In this document: positions 22,020 through 35,339 of the stretch, one piece after another
Numbering within the stretch: position 1 is the stretch's first letter
Layout of the letters: every line of letters begins with the position of its first letter
Origin: Tubulanus polymorphus
Lineage: Eukaryota; Nemertea; Palaeonemertea; Tubulaniformes; Tubulanidae
NCBI RefSeq assembly: GCF_964204645.1
Contig: NC_134028.1
Coordinates: forward strand, 27,254,153-27,318,152
Direction of reading: 5' to 3'
Length of the DNA: 64,000 nucleotides
Made by a program: the position numbers and the translations under genes
Notes under the pieces: model-generated
Database searches by the model: none
Told to the model about the DNA's origin: nothing
Seen by the model: the letters and a program-made list of their open reading frames with translations, nothing else

Positions 22020-23119
22020 CCCTTTTAAGAATAGTAGTTGGACCATGGAATTGAAACCCTCGCATACCAGAGTAAGAAAAAAAAAATGAATTCCTCGAGT
22101 GGACGCCAGGGGTCGCAGTTCAACAAAAAACGATGCATTTTTTAACTGAATTTGTGAAGAAATTTAATCTGGATCAAATCTCACAAAAAGATCTTTTTTG
22201 TTGATCTTTGATAACTAATCCGTATATGTGAAACCGTACCCTCGGTAGGATTTGGTTTATGATGCGAGGGTTTCAATCAGATTTAGATACTGCAGTTTCG
22301 CACACTGAATAGCGAGTATTTAATACCGTCGAGTACAGTTTCACAGAGAAAGGATGAATCAATATAGGCGGTAAAGTCGAAAAGAGAAGTTTTTTGAGTA
22401 AATTATTTCTATGAAACTGAACCCGTGGGATTTACGTGTGACGCACTGAGTGTGTGTGTGAAACTGCTGGCGTCTGTAATCACAACTAAAACAACACAGA
22501 AAATTCATCTTAATTCAAATAAAACAGAACAACAGTTCACACGAAATATTATAGTCACATAATAAAGAAAACCTGTCGATATTTCAACTTTATGGTTTCA
22601 TTGATTGAGTGACTTAAAACATGTCCATATTACATCATTATACAATATGTGTATCATACAATTTTTTACAAAACCAGACCAATAAAACTGGGTCGTGGGG
22701 TACAAACAATTACAAACTAATGCAACCAGTTATCGCTGCTTTACAGCTACATTTAATCTTCAATTTCAATTTTCACTAAAACCCACTATATAGAAACTTA
22801 ATAGAAGTAAAAGAGACAACATTTTGGAGTCTCTGTAGAGACCATCATCAAGTCTGAAGAATAACTAAAACAGGGAAAAACAAGTTAATTAGGAAAGTAA
22901 AGCGAGTGTTCAGTCTTAAGGTTGAGAGGATTGTTATTTTGTGCGTATAGGTTGTTCTAGTTATTTCTTCATTATACTTTTATTATTTTGATTCTGATTC
23001 TTGATAAATGAATTTTGCCTTTTAAATTTGCATATAGCAGGGTTTAAATTATATATTCTATGCCCGAGTCAGGCTATTATTCTATTAGCAAAAATGACAC
23101 CACAGCTTTGAGAGACGAA

Positions 23120-25211
23120 TCAGGGGATGACTCTATTGTTTTTATGGATATGTGATACACAGTCTATCAAACCATCATAAACAGAACAACAGTAGGCTGC
23201 CCGTGCCGGTCGGCACAGATAAACAATATTCATTTGGCTCCAGGTAGATGGTTGGTCGCTGTCCCTGTCAAATGGCAAATTGGTCCCGATCCCCACTTCG
23301 TCCTAGAATAGAGAAAATATTACATAGAAAATGTTCGATTGAATTAACAGTTAAGTGGGAATTGTTTTCATGACATAATTCGGTAACTAGAATTTATAAT
23401 CACCTTATAATTCTAGATAATTCAACACCATTATTCAATCTTTGATCACTTTTCAAACTGTTCTATTGGACAAATTTCATGCTGCAAAAAATCATTATAC
23501 TATGAAAATACTAAGTAATGTATTTATAGCAGTCTGAAATTGGGGCTAAATTCTATTAGAAAATCAATCATTTTCAAACTTGTGTTGAGCAGAATTAAGC
23601 AGCAGCAGCTGCAGCAGCATCAGCCGCACTGCTTCCCGGAGAATCACACATAAAAATTCTGTACAGAATAATTAAATGTTAGAATATTATGAAATTAGAG
23701 CACAGTGGAGTGATGAAATACTCACCATTTCTAAACTCATATCAGATAAGTTCAGTGCCATCTAGCAGGATTTCACTTCCAACAGTCATAATGTCATGAA
23801 GTTAAGAGAACTGATGATTTTCTGAGAAAATAAATTCTTAAAACGATAGCAGCAGCTTCAGCAACTAGAGCTTCTTTACTCTTTGAAGGTGAATATTTTT
23901 AATTTCTCCAGTTCCAAAAAGTGTTGGGCGTATTGCATTCTGGAAAGAGAAAATTATGCCAGAAAATGGTTAATGAAATAGATAGAAACTGCAACTTGTT
24001 TGTGTTCAATTGACAGAAAACCTACCAGGTTAATGAGTAGTTTATCACAATGTGTCGAGTATATGCAGATTTCTGAGAGGTTTGATGGTAGCTTTAGACT
24101 GCATCCTCTAGTAAAACGTTGATACCTGCCAACATTGACCGATCAAAACATCATTTTCTGGACTTGATTTGAAGATCACCACAAATTACTGCAATAAATC
24201 GATATAAAACTCACCGCTTCTGACTCGTTTGACTTGTGGAGCGCAATGTTAACTGCAAGTTCAGCTTTATTTTAGACCCTAGAATACAACAGTTGTATAA
24301 TTTTGATGATTCGAACTTTGACCAGAATAGAAGTGATTGAAAATTCGCCTTCACTGATTAATGTAGCTTCTAATCAGAAAATGAGTTTATAAATGTACAG
24401 TCAAACAGAGACTAGAATCTGTAGAGATATTTACCGGTACTGTATCGGTTTTGAGGATCTAAAGCGATGTCCATCTTAAACAAATGTGAAGTGAATTCCC
24501 AATGTTTACTGTTCACAGATTCTATCAAGGGTTCCAGTTATTTCAGCTCCTAAATACAAATTTTAGAAATTGTCAGTTAAGTTGTTATGAAATAAGAGCA
24601 GTTTCACACCAAATCAAACTAAGCCGTGATCTTTGAGTGATTGAATGCTGGAAACATAAACAGATAGAATAATTTATATAGAACAGTTCTCTAAAAATAA
24701 TGAATTTCCAAACAGGTTTTACCTGCTGCTGCCGCTGCTGGTGGCGCTGTTGCTGCATGGTGCTAGTACTGCAGGTACTGCCAGTGCTGCTGCTGCAGCT
24801 GCTGGTGGCGCTGTTGCTGCATGGTGCTGGTACTGCGGGTACTGCCATTGCTGCTGTTGCAGCTGCTGGTGGCGCTGTTGCTGCATGGTGCTGGTACTGC
24901 AGGTACTGCCAGTGCTGCTGGTGCTGCTGTTGCTGCATGGTGCTGGTACTGCCAGTGCTGCTGCTGTTGCTGGTGGCGCTGTTGCTGCATGGTGTTGGCA
25001 CTGCAGGTACTGCTAGTGCTGCTGTTGCTGCTGCTGCTGCGGTGTGTATCTCATCCTGTAACTGAGAGTAAAACAGTAATTTTTAGTTCAAAAATAATTC
25101 AAAATATCAACAGAGACTGTGAAGAATTCTGTGGGGAAATTCATTAACAGTTTTGTACTTACCTTTAAATGAGCCTGTTTAAATAGTAAATTCTATTGCA
25201 TTCATTTCATT
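23120..25211 (-). pseudogene. MED15-like split pseudogene, copy B2
   Basis: Minus-strand exons are 25163-25211, 24723-25055, 24435-24549, 24215-24278, 24026-24072, 23880-23939, 23726-23761 and 23120-23302. Splice sites match B1 and B3, and the exon 6 acceptor keeps its full pyrimidine run (TTTTCTCTTTCCAG). It shares with B1 the TAG in exon 1, the TAA in exon 3 and the two-base gain in exon 4. The last exon is full length as in B3. The repeat exon is the longest (333 bp). The shared lesions say B1 and B2 descend from one already broken copy. Confidence 0.5.
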
Positions 25212-25497
25212 CTGAAAAGAAAAAGAAACAATAATCAGTGACAATAGAGCAGAATGTAACATCTCAAATTATCAATCAATCAGACAGAAACAGTACAGGA
25301 TTTCTGTAGATTAAACAGCTGTACTTATTTCATACTGATTGTACAGTTACAGATACATGTAACATTGTGTACAGATACAGAGTACAGATCACTGCATTAC
25401 TTCATCCTGTGATTGAACAGTGATTTAATGTTCTTTCATCTTCCTTAGATTCTCATCCGTCTAACTAAAACATCAGAACATTTTAACTCATCTAACC

Positions 25498-25810
25498 TCC
25501 CGACCCGACCCTCCCAGACCCCTTCCCTCCCGGACTCCTTCCCTCCCGCCCTCCCAAACCCCTTCCCTCCGCCCTCCCTGACCCCTTCCCTCCCGCCCTC
25601 CTGGACCCCTCCCTCAATGCCCTCCCACCTGGCCCTCCCTCAATGCCCTCCCACCTGGCCCACCCTCAATGCCCTCCCACCTGGCCCTCCCTCAATGCCC
25701 TCCCTCAATGCCCTCCCTCAATGCCCTCCCTCAATGCCCTCCCACCTGGCCCACCCTCAATGCCCTCCCACCTGGCCCTCCCTCAATGCCCTCCCTCAAT
25801 GCCTCCTCAA
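25498..25810 (+). repeat. C-rich tract with 13/26-bp repeats (B2)
   Basis: It resembles 14614-14940 but has more units of TCAATGCCCTCCC. The three overlapping proline-rich frames starting MPSHLA are produced by these repeats. Confidence 0.85.
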
Positions 25811-26678
25811 CTCTGTTGTCTCCTCTTCACACACCACACATCTGTACAATAACTACAAAACGATTTGCCATTTTTCACGATCATATCAATTTCATTTATA
25901 AATCAAAATCCTTAATCAATTGCATCATTGATGGGACTCACAGATACTTTCTCTACACATTTTGGAGGCATTCAGATGACCTCAAATGATCATATGCCTG
26001 GGTTGGTCTTGAAAATCACATGGCTTCATTTTTACAGATGATTTCTTTATCAATTTCATCACATTATTCCTATTATTTCTACTCCCTCTAATAAGTATTC
26101 ACAATATATCTCAGTTTCACGACAAGTTGCAGCAGTCGTCTGTAAACAGATTTCATTTCATCAAATGATGCGAGTTTGAGTTGTAGAGGTTTCATCTTCT
26201 ATCGATGAATTATTTGACACTGATTTTCGCGGTTTGAGGAGGGGAAGCCTAGGCTCAACGGAGCCCCGCGACCAGGATTTTAATGGTTCTATATCAACTA
26301 TATGACCCCTTCTAAATACCCGAGAAGTTTCAGAGCCCTAGGCCACTATTAGGGTCGTGCAGGAAGTTAGAAAAAGGTCGCTTTTCAGGTCTCAACTTTC
26401 GTTCATTTTCGCGAATTATTTGACACTGATTTTCGTGGTTTGAGCAGGAGACGCCTAATTTCTAACAAGTAATGACAATGTTATGAAATTTTCATGACAG
26501 GTAATGACGACGACGCAATTTTATCGACAATGATTCTCTTTAATATTTTTTTTATAACACAATTCGTTTATTTATCCAGTACACGCCGCTTTATTGCGTA
26601 GCGTTGCAACAGATGTAGATAAATTACCTAAGTTCACAATCCATGAGGGAGATAGAAACATTTTAAATAGTTAATTGT

Positions 26679-26987
26679 TAATTCTGGGACTGGGTGTCAT
26701 CGATACGTGTAATAACGAATGCCGTGTTATGACTTGTCATCGTACAATGTTATGACATTATGACATTGTCATAACAAGTCATAACATTGTCATAACAAGT
26801 AATGACAATGTTATGAATTAACGACATAGTAAAATTAACAACTAAAAGCCTGCTTAAAAAAGTGTGTTTTCAATGATCTTTTAAAACATTCAACTTTTTC
26901 AATTGAACTAAGAGAACTTGGTAAAATATTCCACACGTTAGGAGCATTAACTCTAAACCCAAGATGCCTTCTCAGGGCTTCCATACT
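26679..26987 (-). mobile_element. 5'-truncated non-LTR retrotransposon end (A2 only)
   Basis: The minus-strand frame 26978 to 26835 reads LGFRVNAPNVWNILPSS, later FKRSLKTHFFKQAF, then a stop. This is the C-terminal signature typical of L2/CR1-like reverse transcriptase proteins (APNVWN, LP, FKRSLKTH). Downstream on that strand comes a 3' UTR with repeats of TTATGACTTG and TCATAAC. TTA flanks both sides, and A1 has the uninterrupted site near 497. Coding capacity is under 60 residues, so it is dead. Confidence 0.75.
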
Positions 26988-27779
26988 TATTCAAATATTT
27001 CAACACCGAAAATTCTGATATTTCACCATACTTCACGCATAGGTTTTTAAACCGAATATATTTTGACAGTTCTGTTTTGCAAGCTCGATCCAAAACAAAC
27101 GGGTATCAGTGAAATATAGTACTGAAAAAGTTGAACGAATTCTGGTCACTTTCACTAGCGTTAGGTGGATGAGAAAGGTTTAATTTATTACTGGCGGCAA
27201 TCAGGGGTCCGATTAGAAACTGTTATAGTCAGATAATGATAGCGGATATTCTTAGTGAATAGAGTCACCACACCTGACTGGTCAATGTTTAACTATGTTC
27301 TCAGTTTTAGCATAAATTGCCGTCAAGATCACTTATGATTTCTTTATCCTCTAATTTAATTCTCCACGTTTCAGTGTGGTAGTTATTCCGGTATTTACCA
27401 CCCATCTTACAATTTACTGACGTCGATAAATTTAGACGTTTTGTCAAAACTTTTACCGACGATGTTTAGATTCAGTCGGTGAAAACTCTGTATTCTTTCT
27501 CAAATATTAAACAAAATCAATTTATCATATATCTGAATTGTATGAATCTTCGGTAGACTCATTTAACATGAATTCAAAAAGGTATTTTATCTATAATATT
27601 GGCGTCTGATCTTTTCAATTTCTAATTGTTTTTTTCAGAAATCATTCGAATTGGAATCGCATTCAGGATTAATATAAAACGTTTCTGAAACTGAAGGGTT
27701 TAAATTTACTTTAAGGATCCTCACTGAATTCATACACACACACAGGAGTCGCAGAATCTGTAAGGTAGGAATAAATATT

Positions 27780-27904
27780 GATACGATACGATACGATACG
27801 ATACGATACGATACGATACGATACGATACGATACGATACGATACGATACGATACGATACGATACGATACGATACGATACGATACGATACGATACGATACG
27901 ATAC
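27780..27904 (+). repeat. (CGATA)n microsatellite, about 25 units (A2)
   Basis: A perfect 125-bp array, 40 bp longer than the A1 allele. The frames spelling RYDTI and SYRIV repeats on the two strands are produced by it. Confidence 0.97.
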
Positions 27905-27979
27905 TGGTCACCACACCTGACCGGTCACTGGTTAACACAATGACCAGAAAAAATAACAAACTGCGTTAATCGTCACTGG

Positions 27980-28498
27980 TGTATGGTCTAGTGGTTAACA
28001 CGCTCGTCTGGCATGCTGTTGGTCGCAGGTTCGAGTCCTGCTAGGGTTAGGGTTACGGTCGATCTAGGGTTAGGGTTAGTGCCTCAGGTTGGGGCTAATT
28101 TTTGGCCCAGCGAGGTATTTGTAGTACGATGATCATCTGTTTGACTCGGGTTGTTTTTTGGTCAATAGATTCTATACTAACTTATATATTTTGAACACAT
28201 ATATTTGCTTTATCTAGTGGAGGCCACTTTATTTAAAAGATACTTCGCTCAATACAGTAGTTTATTTCTGAATGAATAAAAGAGTTGGTGACATTATTCA
28301 ATATATATATATATAAACCACAATATCTACTTTACGGTTGGTATGCAACAATTTCCACTCTTTTCCATAGGTGTCGCTTTGGATAAATGTCTATATCTCT
28401 TGGCCCAATGGACCGATTACGATTAAACTTGATACACAGGAGCTTAGTAGCACTCGGGGTGGGTGAAATCGCTCTAGGTTGAAGTTACACTGTCCTAA
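27980..28498 (+). mobile_element. tRNA-derived SINE (A2 copy) with a distinct head
   Basis: The head reads GGTCTAGTGGTTAACACGC, then GGTTCGAGTCC. It differs from the other five copies over about 50 bp, whereas the body matches. It lacks the leader found in A1 and B. It is probably the original A element, with A1 having been converted by B. Confidence 0.7.
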
Positions 28499-29483
28499 AT
28501 TGGGTTGGCGAGCCAGGTGCTATTACCTATTGTTTGGGCCTATTTTGCCTTTGTTGAGGCTATTTCATGATTCCTGTCGTCCCCTAAATGCCATTTTGGT
28601 GGAAAAAGGGTAATTTATTATTGGCATCGATGGGGTCTTAATAGAGAATTGTTGTTATCAGAAAAATAATAGCGTTTCGACAGTTTACAAATAAGATAAA
28701 CTTTTTCGACTTTTACAGAAGTAAACCGTATGACGTAAACATCAAGCGATTAAAATATTCACTTAAGTTTTATTCAGCAAAAAATCATCGAGTTTATTTT
28801 GTACGTTACAATTAAGTTCTTCAATTAAACAACTTAGTATAAAAAAAATGATGGTTGGATTTATAATTTTCAATATAAATGGCGGAACTTACTTTTTACA
28901 ACATTGAATAATTCGATGGTTTAAAAAATACTAATAGAAAAGGAGAAATGGAAGATGAAATGAAATAATTTTCAGATTGACTAGAGAGATTGAGATCTTC
29001 TGGTGTTCTACATCTTATGTTCAAAATACACGTATTTATTATAGTGGTACCTGGTTTATCGTGGGCTGATTATATGTACAGTCCGTCTGATATTCAAAGT
29101 TTAACAAAATCTGATAAACACGTAGTCCAAAAACTGGCCCTATAAGTGTCACTTTCGTAATCTTAATTTGCTCTAACTGACATTGAACCACATAACTACG
29201 TGATAGGGGGAAATGTTCGTATTCTCAAAGCGTGGATTTCCGAACATCATCTACGGTGAATCAAACAGTGAATCAGTCGATACCGTATACAAATAGTGAA
29301 GATGGAGAAATTCAAATTTGATCAGTGTCATTAATTCAAGTCAATTACAGATAATACAGTCGTCTGTCAACAAAACGGTTACTATTATCAGTCACCAGCT
29401 GTCCTTGTACAACAACGCGCGTCACACATATAGACAATACAGATGTAGAACGATAACCACACTCAAACGTGATGAACGGATAA

Positions 29484-29533
29484 TAAGATAAAATCCCACT
29501 ATTTACAGATTAAAATAGTGGGATTTTATCTTA
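29484..29533. repeat. Perfect hairpin, 20-bp arms (A2)
   Basis: The A2 copy of the hairpin at 3350-3399, with both arms unchanged. Confidence 0.7.
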
Positions 29534-30029
29534 ATACAGATGTTTATTACTGTAGAAATTGTTTTTTAATTTCGAGGTTTTACTTGAAAAAGCCGCCATC
29601 TTGATTTTGATCTTTTAAAGAACATTTCACATTTAAAATGTAGTTTTAGATTTAAATAGCTATATCAGGAATAAAACACGTTATTGATAGTTTATATCAT
29701 TATGATGATATTTATGTAAAGAAGACAGGTTCTGTTACGGGTGATGAAGCTCTGCAGTTTTACACCCGGAGACGGTTTAGGACGGCGTCCAGAATAGACT
29801 GAACAAGCTCCAGAGTGTGGAAGGTTTTTGTATTGTATCGAGTTTGCCGGGTTTTGATCGTCAGTTTGTACGTAAACATCGACCATGATTAGTGGAACTC
29901 CACGTATTGTATTCTAATTTATATCTTGAGTGTAAAAAAAAAACGTGAAATTTATTTTAGATAAACACAATGTATTTCTCAAGTTGAGTCTGAACTGTTG
30001 GTTTGATCTGAATGCAGTGGAACACGATA

Positions 30030-30374
30030 TCTGAGTGACTGTTAAAACCCTTCCAGGATTGGCACTGTCCCCCAGAGATGATTTTGGTAAAACCAGTGTC
30101 TCTGGTAAACTTTGCATCATTCAGAATCTACTCAACCAAAATAAATAAACTTGAAACCAAATTTTAGAATCTACTGGGCTTCATTTCTGAATGATTGTCG
30201 TTTGTTTTGACTGGTGCGTTGTCATGGTGATGGCAAGGTGATATTCTGGATCCGATGTCTGGAAAAATAGTAATTCCTCAAAGCAGAGCCAAATTTCATC
30301 CTGAAATGAATAACTACGATTATTTTCATCGATATGATAATGAAATGAGTTTATTTGAGCAAAATACTTCATAG
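30030..30374. repeat. 340-bp dispersed repeat, first A2 copy
   Basis: Homologue of 3893-4239. The minus-strand frame MKYFAQINSF is present but ends at the usual TGA. Confidence 0.65.
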
Positions 30375-30808
30375 ATATTCATCACAGAAATATAGAATTT
30401 GTCGATGTCGGCCGCGCCCCGCTGATAAACTAGGTGAAATACCTATTGTGAGTCACCGATTTAAGTTTTTAAGTTTCTTTGTTTGAAATACCGGTATTTT
30501 ATTGGGAATATTTTTCACATAATTCTTCAGTGAACTATTGCACGGAAATCGCAACAAATTCCTAATTTCGTGGTTTTATTTCCCGCAACTATCAATTCGG
30601 AGCGGCATTTAAAGTCTACCGCGGGCACTATCGTGAACTCTTTAGTTGGTGCCCGGAGCGCTAATACCCCTGAGTCCTAGTCGACCTCGATCTGCGCGGA
30701 CTACAGAACTAGCCCTCCCAAGTGGAGTATGTCCCATTTAAGAATGATGGCGGACGAATCAATCGTAATTTACACTTGAAATATTTAGAAGCTTCTCTTT
30801 CAACGCAG

Positions 30809-31582
30809 AAGTGACAGAATGTCTTCAAACCATTTCAACATTGAAATACAGTAAGTAACTTTACTTATGAATCGAATACTTTTGTTGTACGGTTGAAGGT
30901 GATTCGAGATGGAAGGTGTCGGAACACAGGGGCTTGTCACAATGAATTCCGTCACAATTTGATGGACGGATGGATGACACCAGTTGCCAGTATCCCTATC
31001 TAGGTATGACTGCAGTTTAGGTGTCCCTAATGGTATGTACCTAACCTTACCATAACACTATTCTTTAATAACACTAGCGCCACCCAGTGGATAGGTGACC
31101 CAAACTGCAGTTAGCCCCCCTATCTATATAAGGATACTGGTGTGGTCCATCCTCAATCAAATGGTGATAAGCTCCTGTGTGTTGGACATAAAACCGCCAT
31201 GTCGAGCTAATGCGTGTAAAACTGTCGGCCGACATTCAAGATTCAATTAGTAAAATGTATATCTAGTGTGGATTGAGGCCTAATATAAACTATTATTATC
31301 AATACAGATGGAGCATTTGAGCATTTTGACCCCAGTATCCTAGGTACTATATATAAAAAGACTGAGGATACTGGGGTCAAAATCTTTTTGTGTCAAGTCC
31401 CTGTAATTGCTATCAACACAGATGGAGAATTTGACCCCGCGGATACCCTTGATTTTAGAGTGCTTTCTCTGACAGGTTTCTATGTTTATTTCAGGGTGAT
31501 GCTCTACTAATTAACTGCAGTCATCAGGAAGTTCAAGAAATAACTGTTTGCAATGAAGTGAACAAGTGATCCCTCGATTCAG
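30809..31582 (+). pseudogene. Broken copy of the unit-A split gene (A2)
   Basis: Exon 1 (30809-30850) reads MSSNHFNIEI and ends at GTAAGT. Exon 2 is interrupted by the same MITE as in A1 (31003-31118, flanked by CCTATCTA) and shares the 13-bp deletion. Exon 3 (31495-31582) reads GDALLINCSHQEV and further to a stop, so it is better kept than in A1. The shared lesions show the gene was lost before A1 and A2 separated. Confidence 0.4.
31003..31118. mobile_element. 116-bp MITE in exon 2 (A2)
   Basis: Same insertion as 4854-4968 with the same 8-bp flanking repeat, one extra C near the right end. Confidence 0.7.
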
Positions 31583-32606
31583 GTAGATATATCTTAGGCC
31601 CTAATCACAGACCTCTAGAAACTAAATAGTTTCAGTGGTGTTTTAAAACCGAGTTAACCAAAATCCAAGCAGGTTTTCAGCGCCGTTCTCAAATCATTGA
31701 TGCCATCATGATTTGAAAGCTTGTCAAAGATTGCGGCTCAATTTACTGTGTTTGGGACTAAACAAAAATTTTGCTGCGATGAAATTTACTGTGGAAATAT
31801 CAAACATGTTTGAATGGCGCGATTCACCTGCTGCTGAGCAACGAACATGCTGCAAATTTCGATTCGAAATCTGTAATATGATTCTTATAGTGTTCCCTGC
31901 TCTAAGTCTGAACCAATTTACCGTTAAGTCTTGTATGAAAAAAAGATTGTAACACTGAAAATTCTTGGCACTAAAAACATTTTGAATCTTGTTGAATCTG
32001 TTTTCATTTTTTATCTGATGAAGAAATAATGATTTTCAGTGTTTTGTATTATTTCAGATGTAGGCGTAACGCTAGAGTTTTGTTTATTCTACTCAAAAGA
32101 AGATGATGTTTAGATCAGGTTTGTTTAGTTACTCTTATTCATGTCGAATATTTGATATGATTTTTGTGAATTGCTCTAATGATGTTATAATGAACGTTGT
32201 TTGATTTTTTTTCAGTCTAATGGAGGAGGATTTCAATAACTGAAACCTGCGACACGTCTACACCTGAAATTGACTGCGCGTCAAATGAATGAATTATTGA
32301 ATCTAAATGACTGTGATGTTTCATGCTGATTGGAGGATTTGGAGGAATGTCTCAGGTTCGAACCCAATGACTGTGTTGCGATGTCCCAGGTTCAAACCCA
32401 GTGATTCTGATCAGATGATGAACCAAGGTGTCTTATTACTTCACATACATTAGTTACATGTTCGCCACCTCTTGGAATTTTGCTGAACCACTAAATTACT
32501 GGCAAAGCTAATTGCGACGGTTGGCAAAATGAGTTATATATCGCAGGCGCCATCTATCGGAAATTTGAGTTGTGAACTTTTGATCTGAACACATTTTATC
32601 ACAAAA

Positions 32607-32937
32607 TCTGAGTGACTAAAAGCCCTTCAGGGATAGGACAGTGAAATTAACCATCAGTACTGAAACTCTAACTTTGCATCATTCAAAATCTACTCAACCA
32701 ATATAAACAAACTTTTAACCAAATATAAGAATCTACAGGGCTTCATTTCTGAGTGATTGTTGTTTGTTTTGACTGCTGCGTTATCATGGTGATGGCAAGG
32801 TGAATTTCTGGATCCGATTTCTGGAAAATTAGTTATTCCTCAAAACAGAGCCAAATTTCAAACTGAAATGAATAACTACACTAATTTTCATTCATATGAT
32901 AACAAAATGAATTTATTTGAGCAAAATATTTCATAGA
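32607..32937. repeat. 340-bp dispersed repeat, second A2 copy
   Basis: Homologue of 6457-6786, with substitutions that remove the short frame. Confidence 0.6.
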
Positions 32938-33996
32938 AATATAAAATTAACCTCGAATGATGATACTGGAGGCCGTAATGTTGAGTCCGGGTGACCCCTA
33001 GATAATTCAGACCGCACAGATGATGATGAAAACTGTCATGAAAACTGTGTTCTCCCCTTCTTCAGAATCAAGCTATAAATTAAGAAAAGATATTTGCATT
33101 ATTTACTTAAAAGTGTCATTATTGCTTAGGCTACATTCTGCTTTCATCAATATCAATATCTATAAGCCTATGTGCCCCTAGAGGAACCTTATCTATTTTC
33201 TGAATTGATAATCAATGGAGTTTCAATGCACCTTATTTCTTATGCATCATCTATGGGAAATATAGAATGAAATTTATTCAATGAATTAAACTCTGTGTCC
33301 GTGATTCGAACCCTGTAACTTGCCATTGGATGTTGAAAGAGAGGATTTTTCCCGGGTTCCAGCGTCCACATATTTGACACCAAATTTCACAAAATTTTCT
33401 TTCCAAACAAAAACTAACTCATTTTTACTATAGAATCAATCTTATATAGGTCTATGTAGTGTTAATGGAAATAAATAGAAATATATTTATAAATAGACGA
33501 TTATTTCTTTATATTATGGTCTGATTGATGGTGCATGGTCTTTTGGTCCCCTTCTTTTCCCTGCTTAGGATAGCGGACACACAGCAGGAAAACTGGAATA
33601 ATCATTTGTCATATCCCAAACACCCCGTCCCCAGACGCGCATCCGCGTGTGGTATAAGTCAAACCTCGGACTACATTAATCGCCACCTGGGTTCAAGTTG
33701 ACATGTTTGACTGAGTTTGGACACTTATTCGATCAGTAACTTTGAGCCTTTATTTCGCTTCTCTTGCCCCCATCCCCGACCAGTACATGGCGCCTAATCG
33801 TATATCAAAGGAGTCTCATCTACGAACCTGTTCGTTGTACGTTCGTCGCCCGATAGAATCGAGAGAATTTTGCCCTCCATATGATTTCTACATAATGATA
33901 TGCTGCAGTCACATGTATCATATTTTCTCGTGCGCGACGCCGTCTCTATAATGATATCACAAACATAGACCCGTCCAGTGAGAGGGTAGTCGCATC

Positions 33997-34117
33997 ATTA
34001 TAATTATAATTATAATTATAATTATAATTATAATTATAATTATAATTATAATATATCTTTATTGTCAGAGAATATTCTCGTATGACACATACAAATATAA
34101 ATATAAACGGATACAGT
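33997..34117. repeat. (TATAAT)n and filler at the A2/B3 junction
   Basis: About 57 bp of perfect TATAAT repeats are followed by TATCTTTATTGTCAGAG and ATACAAATATAAATATAAAC. Neither part occurs at any other A or B edge in the window. The pattern resembles the simple-repeat tail and 3' end of a retroelement in reverse orientation. B3 starts at GTTAGTAATAACTG, about 50 bp inside the usual B start. Confidence 0.65.
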
Positions 34118-34439
34118 TAGTAATAACTGTACCAACATTAGAGCTTTATATAAGGAGAGTAAATGGTATGATAGAATCTCCCTAATTCCGATCATTGGGA
34201 CCAACAAAATTCATCCGTTTTACGGCAAATCCGGATTAAAAGTCATTTTCGTGTATATTAATGATTAAATTGACTGTAAATATTATCCGGATTAGACCAA
34301 AATTTGGATTAAGCCGATGCGGATTAAACGATTTAGTTTGACTGTATTAGCCAATAGAATCAGTCTTGGAATACAGAAAGACGTTCACGATTGAGTTATG
34401 TACAAATACCGATATGAGAAAAGCTTAGATTCACCTCCT

Positions 34440-35127
34440 AAGCCATCACCCATGGAAATGGCCCCAGGGCACTAAAAAGGCAATTACCAAGAAACAAACA
34501 CTGACGCGAGTGTTGGCCTGTTTGATAAACGCAGTAACCCTAGTGTTGGCCTTGTACCACACTGACCACACGTATTCACAAACTAAGTCAGCCACCAGAA
34601 CTCAGCGGTCTAGTGGTTGGCGTGCTCGGCTGGCATGCTGGAGTTCGCAGGTTCGAGTCCTGCTAGGGTTAGGGTTACGGTCGATCTAGGGTTAGGGTTA
34701 GTGCCTCAGGTTGGGGCTAATTTTTGGCCCAGCGAGGTATTTGTAGTACGATGATCATCTGTTTGCCTCAGGTTATTTTTTGGTGAATAGATTCTATACT
34801 AACTTATATATTTTGAACACAAATATTCTCTTTATCCTTAGAAGCCACTTTATTTAAAAGATACTTTGCTCAATAGAGTACGTAGTTTATTTCTGAATGA
34901 ACGAAAGGGTTGGTGACATTATTCAATATATATAAAAACCACAATATCTATTTTACGGTTGGTATGCAACAATTTCCACTCTTTTCCATAGGTGTCGCTT
35001 TGGATAAATGTCTATATTTCTTGACCCAATGGACCGATTACGATTAAACTTGATACACAGGAACTTTTATCAAGTAGCACTCGGGGTGGGTGAAATCGCT
35101 CTAGGTTGAAGTTACACTGTCCTAAAA
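34440..35127 (+). mobile_element. tRNA-derived SINE with leader (B3 copy)
   Basis: The SINE proper is about 34590-35127. It shares with B4 the variant CACAAATATTCTCTTTATCC where the other four copies read CACATATATTTGCTTTATCT, so B3 and B4 form a subgroup. Confidence 0.75.
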
Positions 35128-35339
35128 TGGCTCCAAACAACGTGAAATTGGTAGTTAGGCCTACTTCGAGTAGCACCTAATACGACGATTAACAGTACAA
35201 ATATCGATATAGACACGGTTTTAGTCGACACATTGATCGCCGGGTTTAAACATTCATGGATATGACCATGTTTCACAATTAAATTCATCTTCTAAATGAG
35301 GACGACCATCGATCACGTGTCTAATGGCATCATAATGGG

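Larger units (their letters stand above)
19876..26196. repeat. Unit B, truncated copy B2
   Basis: It is homologous to the first 6.3 kb of B1 and stops inside the sequence after the C-rich tract (B1 coordinate about 15330). The joint with A2 is at 26196-26206. It keeps the SINE, the B-box array, the MED15-like pseudogene and the left C-rich tract, but loses the 770-bp element and right arm. Private changes are a 33-bp minisatellite expansion and an inner MITE at 21868-21979. Confidence 0.85.
26197..33996. repeat. Unit A, copy A2
   Basis: It is nearly identical to A1 from base 45 onward. Differences are a 310-bp insert with a LINE end (26679-26987), a longer CGATA array, absence of A1 bases 1373-1632, a different SINE head, and loss of everything after A1 position 7845. 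No supported gene lies in 28500-30020 or 33000-33990. Confidence 0.9.

Noticed and set aside
25617-25989. Proline-rich proteins starting MPSHLA
   Set aside because: Frames over a 13/26-bp C-rich repeat whose unit number varies between copies. All frames are open for the same compositional reason.
27711-27969. Proteins with RYDTI or SYRIV repeats
   Set aside because: Direct translation of the CGATA microsatellite.
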